Positions 25,360 to 39,135 are shown, numbered from the stretch's first letter. The stretch is DNA of 64,000 nt from Epiperipatus broadwayi (GCA_028023455.1 JAQFVV010006623.1:1-64000); one strand, 5' to 3'. The notes: generated from the sequence alone by a model not told the origin. Program-made: numbers and translations.

Positions 25360-26911
25360 ATGTTAATTAATTTTACTTTGAAGTTTGCATTTATATCTAA
25401 GTATTGTGCTGCTACATGATGCCTTAAGACTACCACCACCCCTTAATAAATTCAAGCATACAGGTAATTTAAGGTTAATGCCAATATTAAAGGTTAGAAA
25501 TGTCCGAGGCTCATGTTCTATCGCTGTTGCTGTGGGCCAGAGTTTGAAAAAATTAATTTGCTTGCCTCAAAAGTGTTGTTAATTGGTTGTTAGATTTAGA
25601 GAATGAGTAAACAGATTAGAATTCATAAATATTCTTGATCTTTGATCTCAAGTATGGTTGGATTCGAGGTACTTTTACCCAGACTATGAATCGTGTTGAA
25701 TTAACATATGTTTTGAGAGGTATTATTCTCCTCTCTTTTTTAGAGTTGCTGTTCTGACCAGTGACAATATTTACATAGGGACTTGAAGAAGAGAGAAAAG
25801 TAATACCTTTTGAAATGTTGCACATATACTAACCTGTGTGCTATTACTAACAGTTGAATATATTTGAAAATTTTTAAATAAAATTTAATTTTTCTAAAGA
25901 TATTCAATACTTAATATTAGATGATGGAAATAGTCCAATATATAAATACAACTAAAGTAGCATCATCACAAACCTTCAGGAAAACACTAAACAATTTCCT
26001 GTATTTAAAAATAACACATGTTTTTAGACAATGGTATTATAATTATTTTCTATTAAATCTATTCACAATAAATTTAGACTTTTAATAATTGGTCAGTAAT
26101 AATGTACACACACCAGTTTTGCTACTACTTACTTAAATTCACTATCATAAAATCCAATACATTCGCCAAGCATTTTTGTTTTAATTATCTATTTTCAGAC
26201 TTCAAGTATTGGTTTATTTTCTCAAAAATATTTTACCAAACATATGTTACTTGTTAAATTTAAATAATATTAAGAAAATTAATTATAAGTTACTGTTAAC
26301 TTTTAAAAATATTACTAAATATCTTATAAATTTCATTTCCAACATATAATTCATAATTTTTAAATTATATTGTATAAACATAAATGCATTACAAACATTA
26401 TTCTCATTATTTGGTAGCACTTTATTACATTTACTGTAACATTAGGTGTTGAGATTGTACTTTATTTTTTGTGTGTGAAATTTTTTACCCAAATAAGAAG
26501 CACCAGAAAACTGTGAGACAACACATCAATTTTTATTTAGTGAGATTTATATGGTGCTGATCAAACGGCATTTGTAGATCATAATGCATACTGTTAAAGA
26601 TTTCCACCCACCAACATGAAGAACCCATGTTTGTAATGCATGTTTGTTATACTTTCTTTCCCCAGCTTTTTCATTTTGCATTTACATTAATATTTGTTTA
26701 ATTATAATCATCTGTTATCTTATATAATTTCTTTTGTTTTTATAATCATATTAAAAAAGTAAACTAAAAGAAAATATTAAATACAATAACTTGTAGTCAG
26801 CCATACTGTTTGCAAGACTTTTGAGGCCCCTGAAAATGAATAATTAAAACAAAAATAAAGAGTGAAATTCTTTATTACAGATACTACAAAAGTAATCCAA
26901 TTCTAACTTTC
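25360..26911. other. AT-rich DNA, no gene seen
   Basis: Short open frames at 25385-25582 (plus) and 25616-25825 (minus) lie in somewhat less AT-rich sequence but show no motif, splice structure or second copy. Confidence 0.5.
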
Positions 26912-27023
26912 TAAATTTCATTCTAAATATGTACAAATATAAATTGTCTCCACATATATATGTACCATAAATTTCATTCTAAATATGTACAAATATAAAT
27001 TGTCTCCACATATATATGTACCA
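26912..27023. repeat. Tandem duplication, 56 bp x 2, identical
   Basis: The unit beginning taaatttcattctaaatatg occurs at 26912-26967 and again at 26968-27023 without a visible mismatch; each unit contains an acatatatatatgt block. Identity suggests a recent local duplication. Confidence 0.9.
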
Positions 27024-27180
27024 TAAATAAAAATATTAATATTAGTATGCACAAAACAAAAAATATTTTTACTTTGTCTAAAATCAAAATTGACTAAAGA
27101 CACTTTGATAATATTAACTATATCCAAAAGGATATAAAACAATACTTTATATTTTTTATACGTTGTTGTTAAGGTAAGAA

Positions 27181-27315
<135 letters not shown>

Positions 27316-27839
27316 CCTACTATATGCTATAGTAGTATTCTTTTATATATAAATACCACCAAATTCTCATATATCTTATTAATAATATCATAAAAACCTG
27401 CCTAAATTTAAACTTAAATAATGTTAATCATGTATGTGTGCATATATATTTACATATAGAGAGAAATGTGCATTTATATAGATATAAATCTCTAAGATAT
27501 GCACATATATATTTCTAATAATAATTAAATGAAAAATGAGTTGTATGTGTAACTTTAGACTACATATATGCTAGAAGAATAATGTTAATAGGATTTAAAA
27601 TATTAAGATTTCTTTATTTTAAAATATTTATTAAATTAGTAATATTTAAAATTATATAATTCTGCAGATATCAGTAAATTAAAATGGTCGAGTTACATAT
27701 ATAGCAAAATGTTTTTATATAATGTTAGATTTGTTTTTCCAGTCAAAGCAATGCCAGAAAAGTTAATCCTTCCAGATATAAAATTGACACAGTTTATATT
27801 TAGAGTTAAAATTGGAATTAAATTAAAAGATTGCATAAA

Positions 27840-28210
27840 TTACCACGTGCCACGAAGGTTAATTTGACCTAATTAAGTTTGACACAGCAGGCTTCCATGA
27901 TTACTGGCAATAAGCAAATAAGCTAGGAAAACTTGTCTAAAATAGAGTATAATGAAAGAGAGGGGGGATAGATGGATAAACAAGCTGCTACAGCCATCTT
28001 TAAAGGCAATCATTCTAATATTTTAATAAAGCACTCATAGTAGAAGTAATAATAATCATGTCGGGTTAGAGGCCCAAAATCTTGTCTTTCCACCTCTGAT
28101 GAGAAGTTGCCTGATGCAGAGAAGATGAAGAAACAACTGTAACCACCTAAAGATGTTCTAAAATCAAGAGATAACCTGCCAGCAGAGAAAAGAAGAAAAT
28201 GGTAATCATT
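27840..28210. other. Higher-complexity island, possible regulatory DNA or exon relic
   Basis: This stretch is much less AT-biased than its neighbours and includes a CACGTG E-box (27844). On the plus strand one frame reads KSCLSTSDEKLPDAEKMKKQ, then a stop, then PPKDVLKSRDNLPAEKRRKW before another stop; aaaatg|gtaatc at about 28200 would be a fair splice donor. No second copy or known domain is apparent. Confidence 0.25.
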
Positions 28211-29889
28211 CCTTCAAATTTAAACCTTCAACTAAACTCAAATCTAAAATGCTAGCTAACTCTAAAGTAATGGCTATAATAATTATAATAATAATGTGAA
28301 CTAAACTTGTTCTAAATGTATTTTAATTTTCTTGATTTAACCTAAAATCTTGCCTGAGTTTTTCCAAATTTAATTTAATCTCCTACCTGATTTTCTGAAT
28401 TGCATATTGATTAGATAAGACATTTAATTTATTGGATTGAATATCTTATGTCTTGGTTTACATATTAAATTTATTTATGATTGATTTAGTTTTGCATATT
28501 TAATTTAATTTGTTTAAAATCATTTATATTCAATGTTTAATAACTTTTGTTAAATAATCTGTTTTAGAACAATAATCAAACTTCTCAGTTGTTATATATA
28601 TATTTTAAGTTAATAATAATAATTGCTTTCGTTAATTATAAACAACTTCTAACTTTTAAACTAAATCAATCAAATATCAAATAACATTACAGAAACTTCT
28701 TTTAAAATATGCTAAAGCTAAATTTCAGATTTCACTTGCATGAAATCTTACATTATTTATATATTGCATTTCCTTAATCTATGCCTAGTCTTATTAAATT
28801 TTACTTATTTTATTGTTTATGCTATATGTAGTCAAAACTGAGTTTTATTCGCAATTAAATCATTAGTGAGAAGTAAATTTAGATTCTCACATATATATAA
28901 TGTGTGTGTGTGTGTAATTTTGCGTAGATTAACACACAAACTAAAAACCCTGTTTTGAAATGGATAAAATCTCTTAATTGAGATATAATTACAAACTTAT
29001 CAGATAGATTTGCTTTTAAATATGATATTTAAATGATATCTAGTTGAGATGATAAAATGCAGCATAAATCTATAATTTTATATTATAATTTCCCTTACTA
29101 TGCCGTAGTCTTCCTTAAATAAATAAAAGCCTATATAGATAGCCTTATAACTTGGATTCATAAATTTTCCTTAATAGTATAATTATCATATGAACTGATA
29201 CTGAGTAGTTTCATGAAGGAAACTAGATTTAGCAGTGCGTATATGACCTTTAAAAATGCTATGGCATAATTCACTTATTGCTGTATTTCTTTACTGGGCG
29301 TACATGTTAGGACTCTACCAGTACATTTAGTTCAGGCAATTATCTTCTTCAGATGGGATTGGTATGTGCCTTCCATTCTAAAAACTTAATAATGGAGCAT
29401 GAGACTCCCACAGAGTGCAAGACTCCCACTTAAAATAAATTGCTCGATCATCCGGACTAAAGGCCTCCTATTTCACAGCAATGAGTTTTGTCAAAGGGAA
29501 CTGTTACTTGGTAAAAATCCCATGAAAAAGGTACATATAAAAGACACAGGAACCCAGAGTTATATGTTTTATATATGCCTTGGTATCTGAATTCTGGCTG
29601 CCCATAATCAGTTCATCCCACCATTACAAGTGTTATTTCAGCTTTGATCTGAACTCAAATCCAAATTGATAGACAAATTATCTATATAGAGAATATATTA
29701 ATTATTTGTGCTTAACTTAGGTACTGTATCCTTTATAATTAATTATAATCACTTCCACTAACTGTTAGACCAGATCTATATCCAATTAAATAGCATAAGC
29801 TAGGCATAGATAATCATGAGCAAATTCACTTCAGTGTAAAATTAATATTAATGCTCATAAAAGTATAAAATCTAAATGTATTATTATTT
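28211..29889. other. AT-rich DNA with one less biased patch
   Basis: Mostly featureless. The 29280-29640 part is less AT-rich and has a 63-codon frame (29399-29590) without recognisable features; it may be an old short interspersed repeat, but no second copy is present here. Confidence 0.4.
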
Positions 29890-30236
29890 CATCACTTGTG
29901 AATGATTTTTGCATATATATATATATAGTTAAAAAGATTAAACATTGTAACCTAGAAATGATAATCACCTGCGTGTGAGCAAAATGCTATATATATAAAC
30001 CGGAAGTGCATAATAATTAAATTATCACCTATAAGTGATATATATATATATATATGTCAGAAACCCGATAATTTGTAACTTACAACTTAATATCACCTGC
30101 AAGTGAATTTATCTATATCCTAGATATGTGAACCAAACTATGTAAAACTCAGCCATATAATAGTATATCTAAAACCATCACTTGCGTGTGAAGCCAAATT
30201 TAATGTAAACATCTTTTAACCACCTGCATTGTGAGT
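29890..30236. repeat. Cluster of six variants of the palindrome TCACTTGCAAGTGA
   Basis: Variants occur near 29891 (TCACTTGTGA), 29963 (TCACCTGCGTGTGA), 30024 (TCACCTATAAGTGA), 30092 (TCACCTGCAAGTGA), 30177 (TCACTTGCGTGTGA) and 30221 (CCACCTGCATTGTGA), spaced about 45-85 bp. The intervening DNA is AT-rich and partly alike (tgtaac, TA runs). This could be a decayed minisatellite with a roughly 70-bp unit or a homotypic transcription-factor site cluster; CACCTG and AAGTGA cores occur in known E-box and homeodomain sites. Confidence 0.5.
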
Positions 30237-30450
30237 ACAACCATTTAACCATTGTAACATTGTTTATTTATTATTTCAAAACTTAACTTTTATTAAATTA
30301 ACTTTAAATTTAAATTGGATGTATGTCTTAGTCTTGCTCACCAACTCAAAATCATTCAATAATTTAATAATTATTTATGATTAGTTATTAAGATTTATTT
30401 TATTGTTTAATTCATAAATATCTATATAGCCATACTAGCTAAAGGGCTGA

Positions 30451-30552
30451 AATACCATAGTCTTTTGTTCCACTGTTGTGCTATTGCCAGCATGTGAAGA
30501 AGGGAAATACTGCTGTGGCCTCAACTGTTTCATTCGCAAGGTGGTAAATCTC
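30451..30552 (+). other. Short cysteine-rich open frame, candidate exon
   Basis: Stop-to-stop frame of 34 codons. After a hydrophobic run (IVFCSTVVLLPA) it reads CEEGKYCCGLNCFIRK. The spacing C-x5-CC-x3-C with glycine resembles the cysteine knot of small membrane or secreted proteins such as the WBP1/WBP1L type (CETGxCCG). ccatag just upstream could be an acceptor, and aaggtg|gtaaat at 30543 a donor. It is too short to classify. A 27-codon ATG frame (30590-30673) follows without recognisable features. Confidence 0.25.
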
Positions 30553-30697
30553 TGAGCATTGGTAGAGGAACTAGGGTTAGGCCAGAATCATGGCTTCCAC
30601 CACCATAAAACTGTTTGTCCTTCGGATGATTTACCAAAGTTCTAGATTTTGTTCCACACATGTACATATTTGACCGTTACAATATATATATATATTA

Positions 30698-32729
30698 TAA
30701 CAATCGAAATGAAAGTGAAGATCGAATCTAACCGCAAAAACAATATCTGCAACTACCAGGGCGCCATCTAGGCATTTGAGCCTAGAAAAATTTATAGAGT
30801 AAGCAAATACGCGCTGTTAAGATTCCACTTTATTTAAATATTCCGATCGTTAGCCCAAGTCACTAGCTCAGCGGAGACGCAGAGATAAAAATCTATATCT
30901 TAATTTATATCTTAAATATCAAAGAATAAAAGCCACTGCCAGAAATTAACACATAAAAATATTTATTTACGCACATATAAAATAACATTTAAATGTTGAG
31001 GAATAAGTTTAACATTTTAGATTGTTATATTAACTTTTAATTTTACATTTAACTAAGTTTCAATGAGTTTAATATTTTATTTAGATAGTCAAGTATGAAT
31101 AGACTACATAGATATGTATTTGAAAAGAACATATTCTTCCCTGATTTAACCTTAGGCAACAAATTTCGCAACCAAACTGGCGCAAATCCATCTGATACAT
31201 TCATGTATTCAATGTAGCATGATATGACAACACAAAATACTATACTGTCAGGAATGTACATCTGAACAATAAGTAGAAATAGAGAAGACATTGACTCTCC
31301 ACCAACAGGAATGTGACATCTGTTGGCAAGTAGAACAATAAACAAAAAACTCCATAGGAATGGACTGCGGTCTTCTGCCGACTTACAAACCCATCCATAG
31401 GCAAACAGAGGGTGTGTGGCATATTTCTATAATCCTGCCTGTAGCAGACCTCATACTACATCTACAATTACACAAATATATCCAATCCATTGAACCAATT
31501 TAACTACGAAATGAATAACCTAAGATTGCCCTCCCTTAATATAACTTTACAAAACTATATAGCCATTCACGCCCAACTTAAATTTAACATTTAAATACGT
31601 TCGCACAGATTTGTTTAAAAATGTTGGGTATAGATCGGCTGCACAGTTTCCACGGTCAAAACATTCCAAATTAAACACAACCGATCAAAATACAAAGTCA
31701 ATCGATAACGTCAATTGCAACAGGGAATACACAAGGCCCCATGGCATTCATCGTAAGATGCCCGCATTAACATCGTTGACCTATATATTCCAATCGACTG
31801 TGAAAACCACAACATAATCAACTGCTAATGAATCTATGCAACATCTATACCCAACTTAAATGTAATGCATTTAATAATTTCTACAATAAATATTACTACA
31901 AATAAAAATAATAAAATGGAAATGATTTTTATCAATCGGAAAACATATAAAATTAAACATTATTAATTTGATTTAAAAACTTACAAAAGTCAGATAAGAG
32001 TTCTTTTTTAACATTTAAGTTGGCTTGTTTATCAATTTATAAAACTTGACGAAAGTTCTTAATTGATTTTAATAACTGTTCATTTCATATAGCTTATGGT
32101 AGAAGAGTCCAGGTTCCTGTTTTTAATTCCCATGACGCCTCCATTGGAAGATAATGTTCTGGAGATGGCAATAGCTGGTTCAAGGTATCACAGTCTTTTC
32201 ATTTTTCCTTTTTAAATAGAGAGTGTGGTATGTGCGTCCTACCACCTCTCAAACACACAACGCTGGAACTGCCCGAAAAAACTGTATTTCCCTTTTTATA
32301 TTAATCACACAGATTCAATCAACAAAACGTCACTAATCCATCACTTTCATTAGGGTCTGAGCCAAGGCTTAGTGCTTCCATTGGTCAAGCTAATTTCTTT
32401 TTATTTTCTTATCTATCTTTCATCAGATCATTTTAATTATACAAGAGCCCGAAGCTAGCTTGCTTTTCAAACAATTTATAAACAATCATTTCCATTTACA
32501 GATTACATTAATTAATACCTGTTTTTATTTTTAAATCTTATACTTTTTTTTTATAAAAAAGTACGTTCTATTTATTTGTTTTTTTTTAAAAAAATATTTT
32601 TAAAGTTTGGCATCTGTGCGAATGTATATACGTTTAACAAACCTTTTAATTTTAGCATTTAATTTTTTACTTTTATTTGCGAACTTTTAAGTTTTTATTT
32701 TAAATTAATGTAATGACATATTTATATAT
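30698..32729 (-). mobile_element. Unclassified LTR-like repeat, copy A
   Basis: Its reverse complement aligns with 43454-45556 along the whole length, with many substitutions and indels. Both ends are flanked by cgttacaa plus (TA)n (about 30674-30697 and 32730-32753), which could be a target duplication of a TA microsatellite. On the minus strand a conserved TATA-like box (AATATAAAAAGGG, near 32300) is followed about 25 bp later by CAGTTCCAGCG, as in copy B. Two small open frames (31049-31345 and 31240-31422, minus) correspond to an open frame of copy B but are out of register with each other. The promoter-like layout suggests a solo LTR or a non-autonomous retroelement. Confidence 0.65.
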
Positions 32730-32753
32730 CGTTACAATATATATATATATATT

Positions 32754-33274
<521 letters not shown>

Positions 33275-36200
33275 TCTATTATCACTTTTTGCATTGAAAT
33301 TATTTTCCACCAAAATCTAGTGCTATTTGAGATAAAACTTCAAATTTTAGTTGTTTTAACCCTTTATTCTATAATAGAATGCAATAAATTTGATTTGGTT
33401 TATTAGAAGTCTAAACTACCAAATGAAAAAATATTTTTAAAAAATCATATTTGAACCTTTTGAATATTAAAAAAGCAATAACAATGTAAATTATCTTGAA
33501 TTACATAATGATAGCAATCACTTCTTCATTTTTTTCATGTTTGTAAACTACTGTAAAATTTAGAATAAAATCTTTGTTGCTTGAAGTTTGATCATAGAAT
33601 CTGAACAAATAATTATAAAATAATTACAAATCTACCAAATACTGCTTTAAATTTTAAAATTGTATTTATAATTATTAAATTATTAGCAACTGAATTTTTT
33701 CAGTTTGTAAATGTACATTTGTGGTTGTGTGTTTTCTTTGTGGTTTGATCAGAACAATGAGGAGAGCATGTCCATATTTGTTTATACACTTAAAATCAAA
33801 GAATGGACCAATCACAAAATGAATGAACATGAAATGCATTTTTTTGAAGTGTGCTTTGTGAACTACTAACATCTTCAATTTTTTTAAATTAATAACTAAG
33901 TATTTATATTAGTTCAAATTGAATTTAAGGAGAAAGAGTAGTATTACAATGAACTGAAAAAGAATAAATAAAAAAACTGTTTTTAGCACTTTAACAGAGC
34001 ATGATCAAAATTGTGGCTGAGAAGTAGAAAATTAATTATAAAATCATTAATACGGAGCAACTATTCATTCAAATACTGCTGTAGTTATGATATTTTAAGT
34101 AATATAATTTTTATTTAAAAAATAAAATAGACTTTATAAAAACAATATGGTAATATTCTGCAATTACCATCAATTAAAAAAAATTAGCTTTGATATTTTT
34201 AAAAGTAAATTATGCAATCCATAATATTTAATTTATTTTTAATTTTGCTTATAAATATTTAATTAATTGTGCTAATAAAACAATTTATAAAATAGAAATA
34301 TAACTATCATAATTTTTGGCATATCTTATATAAAAATAATAACATGGATGGGTGGAGGGTGTTATTACATACATTTGTGAACTTAACTTAATGACAGATA
34401 TCCAGTGTTTATTTTCCCATTACATAAAATGCTAATATATTTTTTATTAAATTTTCTGATTGAATGGTTTTCTATGGAATATTTTGCATGCTACACATTT
34501 TTAAATCTTAATTAATTCTAATTAAAAGTATTTAAATTGCAATCATGTTTGTTTGAAGTAAACAGGCAAATTAAGGCTGTCTTTTTTTTTTTTTTTTTTG
34601 CAAAAAACAGCTGCTCTCAGAAATAAATTAAAAATTATTCAATAAATAAAAATTATTTTATTTTCTAATAAAAACAAAAGATTTATATATTCAATGATTT
34701 TCATGTTTGATAATCTGGAATGGCAGATAAAAATATTTTTAAAAATTCACTTTTTCAAAAATAAAGTATGGTTCCAAGCTTATGCGTGAATACTAAAAAA
34801 ACATGAGCCTAAAACAAGCTAAATAATATGCATTTTTATTTATGTGTGTATATGATATAAAAACACTATGATAGAAAATAAAATATAAAATTAATTTAAA
34901 AAACCAAATATACATTAGCTTCATACTCATGATTAACAAAACAACAATATTTTATTATTAAAATGAAAAACAAAACCATTTTTTATTTATTTGAATGGGT
35001 AATTAGCATTCTGATTCAGTCTGTGTTAATTTTTTATACTAAACCAAGCTTCTTTGACTTTATTTTTTCTGTTATTTTTTTCTTCACAAATCACTTCAAC
35101 AATGTACTGGATCGAATCTATGTCCACATTCTTTTTCATGATTATAAATCCATGCTATGTTTGGAATAAAACAAATATATCGTAAGCAAGTTAAATAATA
35201 TTATAATCAAATTAAATAATGTCATTAGCAAGTAATATATTTCTCTTAGTTACAAAAATACAGATAAAATAGGTTTGTGCTTAGATATTTTTGTTAGCAG
35301 AAATTATTTGTGTTTCAATTAATAATTAAAAAAACTATCATAAATATTTTTTAGACCTAGTAAGTCGATTAGAATTAAAATATTATTTCGGTTACAGAAT
35401 AAAAAATACCATTATAATTAATTAGATGTAGTAATCAGACTCTAGAATTCTACTTGGTATGCAAAAGTAATTAAAAGATTATAGGCTTGCTATCTGAAAA
35501 GTATCTGGGACAAAATAAAGGCACAACTTAAGAGGAAATAAGGAATATGCACACACACTCACTTCAATGCAAGATGAAAATAACAGCAACACTGAAGTTC
35601 CGAATGTATAAGAGTACAACAAACCCAAACCCAATGCACTGAATATCCTTAATTTCCAGTTTTTTGATGACCAAATAACTTTCTATTATGAAAAACTTTG
35701 CTTTGTTGATTTTCTTGGGCGTTTTTTATCATAATACATTTCCATATTTTCCCTCATATTATATTTTGAGGTTTTGGCTTTCTTATAGATCTTATGTTTA
35801 TCATTAAAACTGGTAAATTATTCATATTCATCAATCCCATAATATTTCTGTTTTATTATTTATCTTTTAAATAAAATGTATCTTGTTAGATTATTATGAT
35901 TTTCCTTCTAGATCATAATAAAATTAGTTGCTTCGCTGATGTGAAAACATTTTGTCATGTTTTGATCCATTATTTTGATCATAACTTGTTTAATTTTGAT
36001 CTTAATTTGATTTCTTCTATAGTGTATTTTAAGTGTACTATTATTTATTTTTTCTTCACAGAATCATATTTTTTTTCATTATTTGAACAATAGTTTATTT
36101 GTTTGGATCAAATTTTGATTTAAATTTTTTTTAATTTCAGTTATAAATTACATGATGACATGGTGTCTTGTTTACATAATTATGTAATTGCCATGTTTCA

Positions 36201-36408
36201 CATTGGAGCCTCTTTTTTCTACAATGATTTATTTTACTTGTGGTTCCCATTCATTTTTATAGATATTCTTTTAATATTTGAATCAAATTTTTTTTACTTT
36301 TGATAAATTATTTCTTAGAATCTTTCTTTCTCTTTTATAAATATTTGGATTTCACCCAACTATTTCCATTATATCAGTATCATTAAACTCTAATGCTAAA
36401 TTTATTGA

Positions 36409-36420
<12 letters not shown>
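33275..36420. other. AT-rich DNA, no gene seen
   Basis: Only short, composition-driven open frames are present, with no motifs. The segment 35480-35640 is less AT-biased but unassigned. Confidence 0.55.

Positions 36421-36421
<1 letters not shown>

Positions 36422-36442
<21 letters not shown>
36422..36442. repeat. (GT)n microsatellite
   Basis: About ten GT units, immediately left of the foldback element. Confidence 0.9.
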
Positions 36443-36456
36443 AAATAAACAGCAGT

Positions 36457-36688
36457 TTATATATAATTAAACAGGAAGTAACTGAAGCTTCTGATGAGTT
36501 ATATACATAAACAGACTCTTCCAAATAATATCATCTGTCTTTATAGCATTTGTTTTTATATATGTTCAGTTTATTTAAGTAACTTTAAATATACAATGAA
36601 TAAATTGAATTTACTCCCTTTGAAAGAGTTTGCTTACATATATAATTCATTGGAAGTTTTAGTTACTTCCTGTTCAATTATATATATA
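36457..36688. repeat. Foldback (MITE-like or hairpin-RNA-like) element
   Basis: The left arm (36457-36525) and the reverse complement of the right arm (36619-36688) align without gaps over about 68 bp. I count 11 differences, all transitions. Outer ends are TA-rich and the loop is about 93 bp. As DNA it fits a foldback MITE with TA-type termini; as RNA it would give a long imperfect hairpin with several G-U pairs. No coding capacity. Confidence 0.75.
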
Positions 36689-36776
36689 TATATAATGTCT
36701 TCTTGAATTGCAATAAATAGTTACTTCCTGTTCAATTATATATATATATATAATGTCTTCTTGAATTGCAATAAAT
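36661..36776. repeat. Tandem duplication, 58 bp x 2, spanning the foldback's right end
   Basis: The unit starting agttacttcctgttcaatta occurs at 36661-36718 and 36719-36776 and appears identical; it contains a (TA)n block and the outer end of the foldback arm. Confidence 0.9.
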
Positions 36777-37829
36777 ATTTGAATATATTGTTATTTACAC
36801 TTTACTAAACTTATGTCAAATTATCAATTAACAGTTCTAAATATAAAAAATTATTTCAACCAATTGAAATAATTATAACTTTTTTTCCATTTTTATGGTT
36901 CAACAACTAACAATTTTATGTACATATATTTGATAAAATCATGTAGTATTAGGCGATCATATTTTAAAAGATGGTATATGTCAAAATAAATGCAGCATGT
37001 CTTTTGTGTTGGATAAATAACATAAATGAGTTCTCTATTGGAAAGCCAAAATTCTGATCAAAGAATGTTTGTTATCTCATCTCACATGGCTTAGTTTATC
37101 ATCTTTCACATTAAAAAGCCAAGATTTTATAAATACTATTTATGTTATGATATGCATGGATGTGACAATGTTATAAAGTTTGACATTATAAAAAATAAAA
37201 AATGATTGTATAGTATATGATAACAAATAAAAATCCTTGTGAAAAATGTATATAACATGGGTGGGCACTTTTGAATTTATTTTCCACATATAAGGAAATA
37301 TTAATTTTAATAAAAGAGAACAATCTACTTATATTTGAAGCCTATTTATACATTTATATAGAAACACAGATGAAAGATATAGACTATTGCGCAAAATATT
37401 TATATATTCTGTGAATATTATTTAATACCAATACTATTGAAATAAAAAAATTGTTCTTTAATGACATAAAAAAAATGGATTTTTACTAAAGCAATTTACC
37501 AATACTAAAAAAAGTGCTCATGGAAAAATTTTGCAACTGACCAGTTTCAAGCTCCAGGAAAAATAACTTTTTAAAAAAAAGCTAAATATTTTCTTTTAAA
37601 GTTATTTTTAAAAAATATTTAGTTTATTGATTGCTTTAATAATAATAAATTTTACTTTATGCATTTATATTGAAAATAAAAAAAATCAAATTTTAAAAAA
37701 TTGTTTTCCATATATAATGAAAATAATTTGATTTATAGATTAAAGATAAATTAAAATTAAGATATGAAATATTTTTATATTATAGAATACATTCATGTGT
37801 GTGAGTATATATATATATTTAAACATTAC
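36777..37829. other. AT-rich DNA, no gene seen
   Basis: No supported feature. Confidence 0.6.
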
Positions 37830-38080
37830 AAGCATAAAGCTAAACTAGTCAATATATAATCAAAACTACCCCTAAACAAGACCAGCATAAAAATAATATT
37901 AAAACACAACCTAAGGTTTCACTGCTACAAGCAGACTTCTCAAGTGTAAAGAACTACAAAAACTACACAATATATATAATATTAAAAACTACCCACAAAT
38001 CCATTCACATCCCATCCACCCTTAATATTAAAAGATCTCTTAAATAAATTAATTGCTTCAGAATAATAAGTTCTTTATCA

Positions 38081-38344
38081 AAAAATAAAATTAAGGTAAT
38101 TAAAGATTTGCTTTTGTTATTGGAAGATTCTATGTATTTTACTTATAAAGGTAATTTTTATAAGATTAAGGAAGGGTGGATAATAGGTTATATTATTTCT
38201 CCTTTAGTATGTTCAGTTTATATTAGTTTTATAGAAGAGGAAATTATTATTAAAAAGAATTGTTTATATGTAAAATTATTTGTCAGATATGTTGATGATT
38301 GTTTATTTGTAGTTGAGAATGATAAATTGAAGGAATTTGTATAA
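38081..38344 (+). pseudogene. PLE3 reverse transcriptase fragment
   Basis: An open frame includes FTYKGNFYKIKEGWIIGYII followed by SPLVCSVYI, matching the PLE motif B pattern (FY-x-Q/K-x2-G-x2-x-G-x-x-x-SP), then LFVRYVDDCLFVV with an intact catalytic YVDD box. It stops at 38342; the continuation NCFDLSIKFVLEGG and LKFLDLLVIRN is read after a one-frame shift and fits the conserved LxFLD motif that follows motif C in PLEs. The N-terminal half, including motif A, is missing. Confidence 0.75.
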
Positions 38345-38715
38345 TTGTTTTGATCTTTCTATAAAATTTGTGTTAGAAGGAGGGGGGTTAGATTTTGGTA
38401 AGTTAAAATTTTTAGATCTTTTGGTGATTAGAAATGTGTTTATTGTGCAGCCATTTAGTTAAAAGTAAAGAATTAAGATCTATAATTAAACCTGATAGCT
38501 ATCAGTCTGTATCTCATAAAGTAGCTGCTTTAAGGAATTATTGTCATAGGAATATTAAATTAAATAATTCTAGTGGGGTAGCTTTGTTTTAGAAATATCA
38601 ATTTTATAAAGATTACTTAAGTGTTGGATACTCTGATAAATTTGTTAAAAGTATTTTATTTAATAGTAATATTTGTAAGGATGTAAAGGTTAAAGAAAAA
38701 CATGATTTTATTTCT

Positions 38716-39135
38716 TTGCCATTTAAATTGTCTTCTTATAAAATTGTGTGTGGAAATAGTAAATTGTTTGGAAATAAGAAAATTGCTTGGAAAAGGAGTG
38801 TTACATTGAATAATTTATTAAATAATACAAAAGAAGTTTTTGATAGAAAGACTATTCTTGGTGTAGTATATTTTATTCCTTGTTTATTTGTAAGAAGGTT
38901 TACATAGGTCAGAGTAGTTTGAGTTTAAATGAAAGATTAAAGGTTCATAAAAGTAGAGTTAAAATAGATATCTTAGTTCTGCTTTGTATGTCCATGAAAA
39001 AAATACAGACCACTTTATTGATTTTGATGAAGCTAAGGTTGTCTTCTTTGAGAGAAATGAAATCAAAAGAAGAATTAAAGAGTCTTTATTATTGAAAATT
39101 TATTATTCTGAAGCAATTAACTTATTTAAGAGTTC
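38716..39135 (+). pseudogene. PLE3 linker and GIY-YIG endonuclease (frameshifted)
   Basis: Three overlapping frames carry consecutive parts of one domain: linker and GVVYFIPC (38716-38907), CKKVYIGQSSLSLNERLKVH (38880-39095), then a C-terminal part with [20 protein letters not shown] (38984 onward). VVY, YIG, the arginine in NERL, and the later glutamate in FFERNE correspond to conserved GIY-YIG positions. At least two indels break the domain, so it is inactive. The last codons (INLFKSSFN) sit directly against the TA repeat. Confidence 0.7.

Noticed and set aside
28085-28140. Hammerhead ribozyme, which is known in Penelope-like elements (CTGATGA at 28096, also 36490, 39872 and minus strand near 18470)
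   Set aside because: None has the GAAA box and stems at the right positions.
29890-30236. CRISPR-like array
   Set aside because: Motifs are only 14 bp, variable, irregularly spaced, and the DNA is eukaryotic.
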